A DNA stretch of 64,000 nt from Piscicola geometra. Its lineage: Eukaryota; Annelida; Clitellata; Hirudinida; Piscicolidae. Both the position numbers and the translations under genes were made by a program. The stretch lies in contig OX030956.1 in assembly GCA_943735955.1 (NCBI GenBank), positions 12,727,894 through 12,791,893 on the forward strand, read 5' to 3'. Positions 52,860 through 64,000 of this stretch are shown one piece after another (within the stretch, counting starts at the first letter, position 1; every line of letters starts with the position of its first letter). The notes under the pieces were generated by a model. It saw only the letters and a program-made list of their open reading frames with translations, was not told where the DNA came from and did not search any database.

Positions 52860-53038
52860 CGTTTAAGTTCTTCATTTAAATTTGATTTATTTATTGAAAA
52901 TGCAAAAATATGTCATAAAAAACGTGAATGAATGAAATTTAGCTCATTTGCCTGACTGTTTTGCAGAAGAGCTCACCATTAACCAGCTTTTAACCACAAT
53001 CTTTAGTTTTTTAATCGATATAATATATATAAATGAAT

Positions 53039-53240
53039 TTAAAATATGATGATGATCATGACGATTAAAAATGTCGTCGCTGATGCAGTGAAATCTTTAA
53101 TTAAAGCCAGTGCATGCGTACTAACGGCAGCATCTCCGTATTCGATACTATTCACTTTCTCTTTCATTCTATTCACTTCTTTTAGGAGCCTTGATGGAAG
53201 CATGTCTGGACTGGTTGCTTTTTGCGGGTTGATCATCGAA
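53039..53240 (-). pseudogene. Non-LTR reverse-transcriptase relic
   Basis: On the - strand, INPQKATSPDMLPSRLLKE matches the conserved LxPxKAtGPDxIPxRlLKE motif at the start of the RT domain in jockey/CR1-type elements. It is followed by THALALIKDFTAS, equivalent to the next helix (LTxIFxxSLxxG). The frame ends in simple sequence and no catalytic YxDD region follows, so it is a short dead fragment. Confidence 0.7.
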
Positions 53241-54075
53241 AAGTAGTTTCAGGACTGCATTATTTGAGATCTTCATTTGTGGCATGAGTGGTGCTACCCT
53301 CACCAACAACAAACCATTTCACAATCCAGCCTTCATCCTCACAATTTTTTAATAACGACCAAAATTAGCTGAAGACTCATAAAACTTTCTTTTTAATGAA
53401 TGTTGACAGTTCTTTAACGATTCTCTAATTGCAATAAGTACGTCATCAACTCTTATTAAATCCCAGTACTCTATTATTTAGTGATTATTATTTAATAATT
53501 TTATTAATAACTTTTTTAAACTTTATAATTCTATTTGTATACATTTATATAAGAAAGTATACAATTAAACAATTGGTCGAGTTATACATAAAGTTATATT
53601 ATTTAATTATTTTATAGTATCTTGGCATTTATATTGTAGATATTAGTATTTATTTCGTTATATCTGTTTTTCCTACAGTAAAATTGCTTTTCCATAGCTT
53701 CCTAAGATAAAAATACTTCGATAATTTTTAATGGCATGGCAAGATGCATATGCTCTCTAACGTTTCAGTGGACATTTCTAACAATGACAATGACGATGCT
53801 TTTGTTTGTCAAATGGTTATTAATAAAATAATTATTTCATTTTATTTTAAATACATTGTTGTTAATAATTCTTTCCAATTTTTAAAGACCTTTGGTAAAG
53901 TAGTTGTAATGGCATATGACCATTCTTTAATAAAATGTGTACTTTCATCATCATCATCATCATCAGCAACTCAATATGGGCAGTCTCATCATATTCATAC
54001 ATACTCCACCATTGCCATCTCTATAAACTAATTAATGTCTAGTTAACTTTATATTAAACTAAATAAACACATACA

Positions 54076-54270
<195 letters not shown>

Positions 54271-54714
54271 CTTACAAATATATGTCCGTCCCATTCCAGA
54301 AGACTTTTTATTTAAACTTTAACATTTGGAAGCTTTTAATTTTCCGCTTTATCAAAAAATGTCGCACTATATTTAAAATGGAGTCAGAGTTTGTGGTAGG
54401 ACTAGGAAACTATGTGATTATAAAGTTTTGATTCCATTCTGAAACGGAATAGGTTTTTAATTGGACCGAATATATTTATCATTATTAATATATTTCATGA
54501 TTATTGTGAAGTGGGAGGTTACCACCTTAATAAGACATCTCATTAGCTACTATCATCACCACTACTATCATCACCACTGTTATCATCATCACTGTCATCA
54601 TCACCACTGTTATCATCATCACCTTTATCATCATCCCCTTCATCATCATCCACCCCATCATCTTCAACCATATCACCATCAACTGTGACACTCTTATCGT
54701 TTTAGTATTTAATT

Positions 54715-54840
54715 TTAATAATAATATTAATAATAATAATAATGATAATAATAATGATAATAATAATGTTAATAATAATGATGATAATAATGTTAATAAT
54801 AATGATAATAATAATGTTAATAGTAATAATAATAATATTT
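54715..54840 (+). repeat. (AAT)n microsatellite with GAT/GTT variants
   Basis: AATAATAAT broken by AATGATAAT and AATGTTAAT at semi-regular intervals. Confidence 0.9.
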
Positions 54841-56092
54841 TATCTTTTCCACCACCACCACTCTTCTCTATCAGTATCATTAGCACTACAATTCCATCAA
54901 AGCACCTACAGATTCCTAACAGGGCGTCTTGTTTGAACTTGCCCAATGCAATTCTGTATCTCTCACAACACCTTTAGCATAACGGAAGATGTGATAGAAG
55001 GAGAGAAGTGGTGAAGAGGGGTGAGTGAAGTATCTTGGATGGTGAATGGAAGGAAAGAAATACTAAGTTGATGAGAAGGGATAGATGGAGCAAGGATCGA
55101 GTTAGTGCAAGGGGCTGTGATATTGGAGTAAAAAAGATATTTATAAATGATGGAAGGAGCGATTAATTGTTTTTCCATATGTTTAAAAACGTGGAAAAGA
55201 AATGATTTACAGGAGTTTATGAGAACTATTGAGACGTTGTGAAATAATTATTTTAATAATTAAAATTATTTATGTATCCATAAATTTAAATATGATTCGA
55301 ATTGTATTTCAAAATATTATTAAATATGTATGAAGTGTAAACTCAACCCCGTCATTAATTTCACCATTCCATCCATTCGCATTATTTGTTTACTCCTTCC
55401 TTCAAAATTCAATTAATAAAGCTATAAATAACAAGCAAGCCCGTGTCAACAATCACTTAACGGCCCACCACCAAATCATAAATCCAACTGGTCCATTAGC
55501 CGGTGGGGATGATGATGATGATGATGAGGATGATGATGAGAAGGATGAGGTGATGGTAATGATAAAGATGATGATGATGAGGGGGGGATGAAAATGAGGG
55601 TGATGATGATGATGAAAACTGTTAAAGAAAGGAAATATCCACATATTTGTCTTTGCTTCAAGCTATTTTGGTTCTATGTTGCGTAGGAGCAAATAAAAAC
55701 TTGAAAATAGAACGTCGCTTGGAATACAAATTCCAAATGCAGATTTACTTTTCTCTTAAAATACTTTTAAAGTATTGCTTTTGATGTGTGTACTAGTGGG
55801 TGTTTTTAATGAAGATATTGTCTTAATTATTCAATTAGTTATTTCTATTTAATTTTAACATATTTGAGAAAAGTTAATTAATTAAAACTATTAACCTTCT
55901 AATTATTGAGCCACTCAATAAGGACAATTAACACAAATTGATAATTGATTGCAAACGCAGTACACATGTGGATGTGTGTACGTGTGAATGTGTTGTCATG
56001 CGACCCCTTTGATGTCCATACTGCCTCAGTGACCCTTCTGTACTGTTCTTTATGCCATGTTTATGTGATGCTCATTTGATGTTCGTGCGTGC

Positions 56093-56217
<125 letters not shown>

Positions 56218-57722
56218 TTTATGCTGTCTTCTAGATGTGTGTAAATTCATTCAAAACTCGTCTGACAGAGACTTCTCTTGGAAAAGACTTGAGCAATCAC
56301 TACTAATTGATTTTCTTTAATTAATCAATTATGTTATTAAATTAGTTTTAATTGGTTTCTCATAAAAAGTTCGTAATAAAAATATTAATCTAATTATTTC
56401 AGGTAAATCCGAAGCATTTAACTTTGAACTATTCAATAACTTCACCATGACGTGTGTTCAGAAGGATGTGTGCGTGTGTGTATTTGTAGATGTCTCTGCC
56501 AATGTATGTGTGTTTGTATGCGGATGTTTTTGCCAATCTATGTGGGTTTGTGTGCGGATATTTCTGCCAATGTATGTGTATTTGTATGTGGATGTAAGAG
56601 TGAGATATGTGTGTGTTGAAGTGTGCAGAACCTGTTTACGCGCGGCATTAGCGAAGAAATCTGATATGTGCATGTGTGTGGCTCTGTATGTTTGTGTGTT
56701 GTTTTGGGTGTATATGTGCGTAAGAAGTCTATGTGTGTTTTTGGAAGCACTCAGTTATATTGAATTGTATTTAAACTTTTCCACGTCCCATCGAACACTT
56801 GAGAAATGCTCGAACACCTTTTACAAGCCCTAAAAGTTATTGAAGAACACTATTAGTTTTTCACAACTTTAGTTTTTTATTTATTCATCCACTTTTTCCA
56901 CTCATTTATCAATTAGAAAACAATTTTTCAATCCATCTATTCATCCATCCATAAATCCATCTTTCCATCCATCTTTCTATCCATCCGTCGATCCATCCAT
57001 CCATTCATCTTTCCATCCATTTACCCCTCTATCTATCCCTACATTCGTTTTTCCACTCCTAGTATATCTATCCACCTTCTTTTCCAGCACAAACACATCT
57101 AAAAAACTACCGTATAAATATTCCCTTTACACACAGACACTATTTATGTATATACTATTGATAAATATACATCATTTATGCATAGTATACAATAATATAC
57201 AAAATCTCATACTTGTATTTTTGTGCACATCCTCCCATACATGCATGTGTGAGCCAGGCTGTGTTTGAGAATTTATTTTAGCAAACGAAACCTGATATGC
57301 TAGCAAATTGTACAAAACGAGAAATACTGTCTGTATAAATAATATTATTGAGTTATTCTTATTATTAAATGCTTAAAGCTCTCTTTGTCTTTATATTTAA
57401 ACAAATTATTTATTTAATTATATGATATTATGCTAGATTTTGTGTCTATCAATGTTATTTAAGCGCTAAATAACGTTTTTTTCTATTTCCTTGTTTGTTT
57501 CCATAGAAGAACTCTAATTTAATCATCAACGATATCATCATCAACATCGTCATCATCAACAACGACATCATCAGCGTCGTCATCGTCAAATATATCATTT
57601 CTCATTCATTTTCTTTTTTTTAAAATCATAATTCTTCAATCAATCCATTCAATCATTTATTAAAATAAGTGAAACATTTGCGAAAACTCATGAATATTAA
57701 TGAGATTTATATTCCCTTCCAG

Positions 57723-60312
57723 ATGACACGAAAAATCTCAAATCATATGCAAGTCCCTTCACATCACTGTTTTCATCTTCTTCATCCTTAGCCTTTTCCG
57801 GATGGTTGCCTAGAGACAACTACCCTAGCAACGAAGTTAAACTAGAACTACTGAGTAACAAAGGCGATTTAGTCAAAGATACAAGTAACCAAAGATACTA
57901 CGACAACATGGTGGAATTCTTACCTACCTATTTTTCTCATGAAAAAATCGAAAGCGGTGGTGGTGTGTTTGGAGAGCTTGCCACTACAAAGGACATCAAA
58001 AACCCGCTCGCCAATGATCACAATGAAGCTGATAGAAATAACGATGCAAAGGTGACCAGGAAAGGAGAGAACAGTAGCGGACCAGAATCCATGCAAGATG
58101 CCTCTCGACTCGAAACTTACACATCTTGTCATCAAGAAAAATCTTCAAACCACACCACCAATCTCAACGCTGCTCAACCACCAGTTTTAAGTAGCTCCAC
58201 TACCACCTCGAACCACCTCTTCCAAGCCAGCACTGCTACCACACCCCCGTACACCACCTTTTCTACTCACAGCACCATCCATCCTCACACAAACCACAAC
58301 GACTTCATCTTCTCAACCGACCAAGTGGCTTGCGTTTGCGAGGTCTTGCAGTCGAGCAACAACGTCGACATGCTTGACCGCTTTCTCTCGTCTCTCCCTT
58401 CCCCTCACTCGCTGCACCTCCACGAAAGTGTCTTGGTCGCCAGGGCTTTTGTGAGTTTCCATCGACGAGACTTCAGAAACCTCTACCGCCTCATCGAGTC
58501 AGGCCAGTTCAGTCCGCATCACCACCAGCTGCTCCAGGCCCTCTGGCTGCAAGGTCACTACACCGAAGCGGAAAAAATTCGAGGAAGACCGCTCGGAGCT
58601 GTGGGAAAGTACCGCATCAGACGCAAGTTCCCACTGCCAAACTCCATTTGGGACGGTGAAGAAACTTCGTATTGTTTCAAGGAAAAGTCCAGATCGCTCT
58701 TGAAAGACACCTACCTTCACAACTCCTACCCGTCGCCCCGGGAGAAGAAGGCCTTGGCGGAGAGTACAGGTCTGAGCACCACACAAGTGTCCAACTGGTT
58801 CAAGAACCGCAGACAAAGAGACCGAGCCAACGAGCACAAAGAAAAGTTTGCGGGCAGTTTCTTAGTTTGGTGGCTGGATGGATGAGTTGAGATATTTGGG
58901 AGAATTGAACAATTTTATTTTTATTTGAGAAATTTAAGAAACTTAAAAATTGGTTTTAAGTAACTATTAAAGGCGTGTGAAAACACAAAAGATCAAACCC
59001 CTCCCTTGAGTCTAGTATGGTATCAAAACATAAGTTTCAAAGAATCAATCTAAGAAATATGAGTAGATTTTCCTGTTTTTCTTACAATACTTGTGTCGAT
59101 GTATTTTTTAGAATTGATCAAAAATGCAACCTAAAGCATTGAAGAGTATTGAAAATGCATAGATAGACTAACTCACAAATGTATTATTGCAACTTCTAAA
59201 AACATGATCAAATCAAGATTCAAGTATGCATAATTTTTAAATCCAAAACATTGAGAATCTCGTCGCCATGTGCAGTCATTCTTGAGACAGCAGAAGCTTT
59301 AATATTATTAACACATGTGTTTTGTGTGGTCGGCATTAATTTAAAAGGGCCAATCATTAAACAATATTATAACGATAAAATTAATGAGTATTTAATTTCT
59401 TTGACTAATTTAAATATTTTTCAAATTATAAATAATAACATCTTTTAACTGCTTCTTTAATGACGAAGACGATGATGCTAATTATTATTTTAGTTTAATG
59501 TTTATTATTTTTATTCTTCTGGCCGACGAATGACACATGACAAGTGGACGAACAGCCATAAAAAATAAATATTGACTCAGTGCTAACATTTAATATACGA
59601 ATATTAATATTATTAATAAGAAAAAGTTAAACTATATTTCAGACTCTAATTTAATTGACTATGATAATTATATTTAATTTCAAATACTTGATATTTTTAT
59701 TTTTCATGAAAATAAATGTCAGTCATCATCTTGGAACACAATTTTGAATTAGAGAAAACTTTTCAATCAGAAAAAACATAACTAATAATAGGACTAAAAA
59801 TATAAAATAACAAATTATTTTATATTCCGGTTGAAATCGTCCATAGTAAGTAATGGAGGCATGATTAATGGGGGACGATAAAAGATCTGCAGCGGTAAAT
59901 AACTCCACCTTTTAATTGAAGTAATAAATTTTACGCTACACCATTGTATGTGGCAGACTTTCTTTATTCTTTGTAGCATCTTTAAAAGAAGGAAAGCATT
60001 ATGTTATTTGAGTGTTTAGTTTTAAAGGCAACCGAATAAAAGCCCATTGTAAGTTACTGCTTCTCAAATTGAGAGTCTCAATTCATCCCTTTATATGAGA
60101 TATGTTGAAGTGTTTTGGGGTAGAGTAAAGAGGTATGAGGTTTAATAGAGTAGTTAATGTGTGGTTTTGTGTGATAATAATAATAATAATAATAATTTTA
60201 TTTTAATTTTTTAATTAATTATTTCCGTTATGCAGAGAAGCATTGCACAGCGGATCAGAAGACAACACCTTTGATCCTCCCAAAGAATCCTACTATCAAT
60301 TCCTCCCCTACT

Positions 60313-60349
<37 letters not shown>

Positions 60350-61370
60350 AACAACCACTAACAATAATATCAATAAGAATTTAATTAATAATAATAACAA
60401 TGATAATATTGAAACAAAAAAACACAACAGCAGCAACAACAGACGTCGTTATTTAAACAAAAATTCGAATAATTATGCTTTTGAAAACTTGGGAGGTTAT
60501 AAAAGGCCAGCTTCAAATGAGATTGTCAACAACCACTTCGAAAATATAAACAACACAGTTCTCCCCAACAACAATGTTATCTCCAACAAAAACAATGGCA
60601 TATCAAGCAACAACAACAACAACACCGATGATACAGGCAACAACATCAAAGATAAGCCTCTCTTCATCTCCAGCATCCTCAGCAACTTAGATACAAATGA
60701 ATCAGCTGATACAGCTTATTCGGCAACACAAGCCTCCTTCCCTGTACACTCTTCCAACTCAAACACTCTTTCCTCCAACCACTTTCCCCTCACTCCTCCT
60801 GAGAACCCTTATCGCAATTATTTCGATAGTTTCACTTCATTCAACAACTACAACAACCACCTGAAGGATGATGTAATTGATCATTCTAACAGCAACACCA
60901 ACATGCAACAAATTACCAACAGTAACGTTTACAATATTGCAAATGGGGTTAATACTAATTGTTTTCTCAGCAACAACAACAAAAGTGTGCCATCTATGGA
61001 CGAAAATATAAATAAAATATTTGAAAATTACAGCAAACACGACAACAACACTCAAATACTAGCTGCCTTAACCAACACCATCACCTCTCTCAACAACAAC
61101 CACCCCAACAACAGTAGCATAGCAGCAACAAATGAAAACGACATAACAACACTCAGCTTCAATTCTTTCAAGAGCAACAACTGCCAAAAAGCTCAAAAGG
61201 TCAAACAAGAAAAAGACATTTCAATCAACCTAAGCCCGAAGAACAACAGAGACGACAACAACAACATTAACAACATCAAAATCAACAAAAACAAGACAAC
61301 TAACCTTAAAACAGCTCTTTTTATAAGTGGAAAATTGCCTCTAAAGACAGATTTGAATGAAGCCAAATGA
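57723..61370 (+). CDS. Six1/2: Six1/2 (sine oculis) homeobox transcription factor, 5' end not identified
   Basis: Exons 57723-58845 and 60236-61370, joined AA|A in phase (donor GTTTGC, acceptor TATGCAG). Six1/2 proteins bind DNA with Eya co-factors in eye, muscle and placode-type development. Exon 1 begins after acceptor TTCCAG and carries a Ser/Thr/His-rich lead, the Six domain ([11 protein letters not shown] ... [20 protein letters not shown], about 58318-58640) and the homeodomain ending [26 protein letters not shown] and [12 protein letters not shown] place it with Six1/2 rather than Six4/5 or Six3/6. The intron falls just after the homeodomain, as in vertebrate SIX1. Exon 2 is a very Asn-rich tail of about 370 residues with poly-Asn runs and Ser/Thr patches. 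No in-frame ATG is found before the Ser-rich lead, so an upstream exon or the internal Met at 57909 starts translation. Confidence 0.93.
58846..60235 (+). other. Six1/2 intron
   Basis: AT-rich, with (AAT)n at 60175-60195 close to the acceptor. The 58846-58885 in-frame extension ending WWLDG is intron read-through. No other feature is seen. Confidence 0.75.
60315..60350 (+). repeat. Coding (AAC)n, poly-Asn tract of Six1/2
   Basis: Eleven consecutive AAC codons, with further short Asn runs throughout the exon (60375-60410, 60610-60625, 61250-61290). Confidence 0.9.
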
Positions 61371-63270
61371 CTGCAAGTCTTGTCATTGGAAAGCTGTGTA
61401 CAAATAATTGGAATTATTAATTAATAGGAGACTCTTATTATTATCGAAAGGATCTGTTTTAGTTAATTATACCAATTAAAAGTTGAAACATTTTAAAATT
61501 AGTTATTTAGCTAGACTATAACTTTTAAAACCCAGTTGTTTTTAAAATCGATTTCCTAATATACGACTATTTCATTAAAATGGTTTAGTGTACATAATCT
61601 AAATGGACCAAAAACATTTTTCACATTTTTGAGTATTTCATCAATCATTTTGAGTTGAACATTTTTTTCCCTTTCATAGTCAATTTTAACTATTGCATAA
61701 CAAAAGGTTTTTGACATGTAATCCTTTGCAATAAATTGATTTCAGAAAATTCATTTTAGGTTTTTAAATTTAGTTTTATTTTGAAAATTCATTCAAGATC
61801 ATTATATTCTCTGGTGTTTTTGTTCAAATAAATATTTTTGTGAAGCCTTTATATTCCGAAACATAAAAGGGGGTAATTCAAAAGTTTTATAATGGTTCTA
61901 GTTTCACCACGTCAGTCAAAATATTTTTCAACAGACCTCCAAGCGAACAAATTAAACATTTTCTTTCATAAAGTAAGCATGACCATTCCAAAACCGATTC
62001 AATTCAATGTGTTTTGATGGAAAACAAGAAATTATTTTTTAATGTAAATTTGAAAAAACGATCTTTAATGCTGGCTAAGTTTTTTAAGGATATAAGATGT
62101 ATGATATCAGAATTATATTTATACAAAGCTTTGGGGATTTTATATGTTCGTCATATTGTAGAAAGCATGCCGTTTTAAAATGGGACTACGCCACACCAAA
62201 TTTATAATTCAATATTACTTTTTTTAAACCAGTGCGCAATAAAAACTTCTAAAACTGGAAGGAAAAATGTTTCGTCTGAACATTTGAACAATAAACTTAA
62301 CTTAAGAATTATTTTTCTTGTTTTTAAAAATATTTCATTATAATTTTTTTTGTTTTTTTCCCTTTTTGTTTTACTGTTTATATTTCAATTGTATTAATTC
62401 CAAAAATAATATTTTTTTTCATCAGAAATAATATATTATAACCATATTAAAAACCTCAAAATTAATTTTCTCATAAAGGTTCAAAAGGTTTGTTTGCTTC
62501 CATACAAACAACGAGGTATAATGTCACGCTATTTATATAGCGTAGAGTTTCAGCTTGAAGCATCAAGATGCCACTTCAGCCCCTCGATCACAATGCGACA
62601 CCCTGGTACCTCTCGAGTGGCCGCACCTAATTATGACACGAAGCTTTGGTAAGATCAATGTCGAGTTCTTTCGATATTTCTTTTGGTTTAAAATAATATT
62701 TAAATATATTTTGGTTATTTATTATTAAAGTAGCTACTATCATTGATTAAATATTTGTAAAGATATTTAATTTGAAGGTTTTGATATTATTAATTCTGAT
62801 ATAGAACATACATTTAGAAAAAATTCTCAACAAAAATAGATCTCTTGCTTATTTGAGAGACATGTGCAAATATTACAGCCCAGTTACAGCAACATTATGA
62901 GATTAACTAGATGACTTTTTAAGCGATTGACTTTGAACTAATGAGCGCCATATAGGTTTACCAGCACGTGTGCCAGTGACTTTGTCTTTTGAATGCGCCT
63001 CACAGTGGCATATCTTTTTTGCATACGCCAGCTGTTTCCTTTGAAGGTGTAACGCCATTTGAGGTCATGCGAAACAATGGCGAATGAATAAAAAAGATGT
63101 CACTTTTGTCAGTTGAATTGGTCGTTGTTGGGTCGTGGTTTATTATTTTCAAATCAGCAGTGTCGATGGCTTTATTCTATATAAATAAATGTTTATATAA
63201 ATTAACTAAATTTTGCAAACAAACTTTCCATTCGACACACACATTACAGTTAAAACCCGCCAAAGATGGG
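61371..63270. other. AT-rich DNA downstream of Six1/2
   Basis: Includes the probable Six1/2 3' UTR. I see no gene. A slightly more GC-rich patch at 62510-62650 has no recognisable feature. Confidence 0.5.
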
Positions 63271-63278
63271 AACATACT

Positions 63279-64000
63279 AGAGGTCGGACCGGGTACCCGA
63301 TTCGACCGGGTACCCGCGGGTACCCGCGGGACTCCCGCGGGAACGGGAATGAAAATTAATTTCGGGACGGGAAAAGTCGGGAACCGGGAATAGGTTTTCG
63401 GGACGGGAACGGGAACGGGAATCGAAATTCAAATCGGGAACGGGAAAAGACGGGAACGGGAATCAACTTTTAATTCGGGAACGGGAAAAACGGGAATAAC
63501 AGTTATTGGGTTTGGATTCTTTAACAATGTTTTTTCAGCAAACTTCTAAGTATGGAAATCTTTATTACATCGATACTCCTTACTTGAAATAAGTATTAAA
63601 TGCAATAGAAATGTATAACGAAGCCACCCTTGCCAATGTCAAAATCTCCAACACTACATTTGAAGTTGTTATGGTGAGTCCAAAGATTAGGGAGATCAGA
63701 AAAAATGGGTGATTATGAAAACTTTTCAGATGAAATCAAAAATGTCAGTTAAATTATTTTACTTTTATAAATTAATACTTTGAATTCGAATGATTAATTT
63801 CCAAATTATTGCTCAGTTGATCATTTCGACAAAAGAAAAGATGCCATTGATCTTATTCATATGACAGCATGTCTGTTGCATCCCCAGTATGAAAGAATAA
63901 TTGGAAAAAAGTTTGGGATAGAAAAAAAATGAGAACTAAGACTTTCATTAGAGAAAATTTAGTTCTATCTGTATAGCCAGACCAAGCTGCAGTGCCATTG
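63279..64000 (+). mobile_element. Probable hAT-type DNA transposon, left end and decayed coding remnant (right end outside window)
   Basis: Begins about TAGAGGTCGGACC (63279) and continues with GC-rich palindromic words GGGTACCC and CCCGCGGG (63292-63342), then many copies of ACGGGAACGGGA (63362-63500). Such subterminal arrays next to a TAGAGGTCGG-type end occur in hAT elements and are foreign to the AT-rich surroundings. From 63829 an open stretch encodes KDAIDLIHMTACLLHPQYE and a short basic end, loosely like the region before the hAT dimerisation domain (...aLDPRYK...). Frame is interrupted, so the copy looks decayed. Identification is tentative. Confidence 0.5.
63362..63500 (+). repeat. 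Subterminal (CGGGAACGGGAA)n array
   Basis: Irregular tandem copies of CGGGAACGGGA separated by AT-rich spacers such as AATCGAAATTCAAAT. They are preceded by overlapping GGGTACCCGCGGGTACCCGCGGG palindromes (more than 20 bp in total at 63310-63330). Confidence 0.85.

Noticed and set aside
58846..58885. Six1/2 ending in [12 protein letters not shown]
   Set aside because: A donor at 58846 joins in phase to the Asn-rich exon at 60236, and Six1 genes have an intron right here, so this is intron read-through.

Overview
The window is animal nuclear DNA: AT-rich, intron-containing, GT/AG-spliced, and heavily loaded with microsatellites and minisatellites. It carries orthologues of bilaterian genes (UBA3, MED22, RABIF, CHP1, Six1/2), a Toll-type receptor with two LRR blocks of the protostome kind, SINE-like elements, non-LTR reverse-transcriptase relics and hAT-type DNA transposon pieces. 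Retained conserved introns plus very asparagine-rich proteins suggest a lophotrochozoan, possibly an annelid such as a leech. That placement is inference.

Layout. 49-5153 (+): a tight head-to-tail group made of the 3' thirteen exons of UBA3 (its first exons lie left of the window), the single-exon MED22, and a 54-codon small membrane-protein ORF. 8522-11506 (-): a 994-residue Asn/Asp-rich protein of unknown function. About 13.1 kb: a reverse-transcriptase relic. 14980-24547 (-): a four-exon Toll-like receptor gene swollen by low-complexity inserts. 24.6-38.6 kb: a long stretch with no gene I can support, including a run of about 270 bp of (GT)n. 38.6-39.6 kb: a SINE, a (CA)n run and a complete hAT-type MITE with an 8-bp target duplication. 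40260-40884 (-): RABIF in three exons. 41249-43180 (-): a CHP1-like calcineurin B homologous protein in seven exons. 43778-46153 (+): a two-exon gene for a probably lipid-anchored protein with a CARD-like domain and RNase-inhibitor-type LRRs. 51.3 kb: a second SINE. 51651-52859 (+): a weak two-exon gene candidate. 53.0-53.3 kb: another RT relic. 57723-61370 (+): a Six1/2 homeobox gene. 63.28 kb to the end: the start of a probable hAT element.

The genes are not one pathway. UBA3 activates NEDD8, MED22 belongs to Mediator, RABIF binds Rab GTPases, CHP1 regulates Na+/H+ exchangers, and Six1/2 is a developmental transcription factor. Two genes are of innate-immune type: the Toll-like receptor, with a very divergent cytoplasmic domain, and the CARD-like/LRR protein. 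Its architecture, a short lipid-anchor exon followed by CARD-like and LRR regions without a NACHT domain, is the most unusual thing here.

A feature shared by the whole window is that the same simple motifs (AAC/AAT, GAT, AGT, CA, CCAT) fill introns, abut splice acceptors and, in frame, make Asn, Asp and Ser tracts inside proteins. Exon borders were placed by eye from protein-family similarity, splice consensus and phase agreement, not by alignment software.
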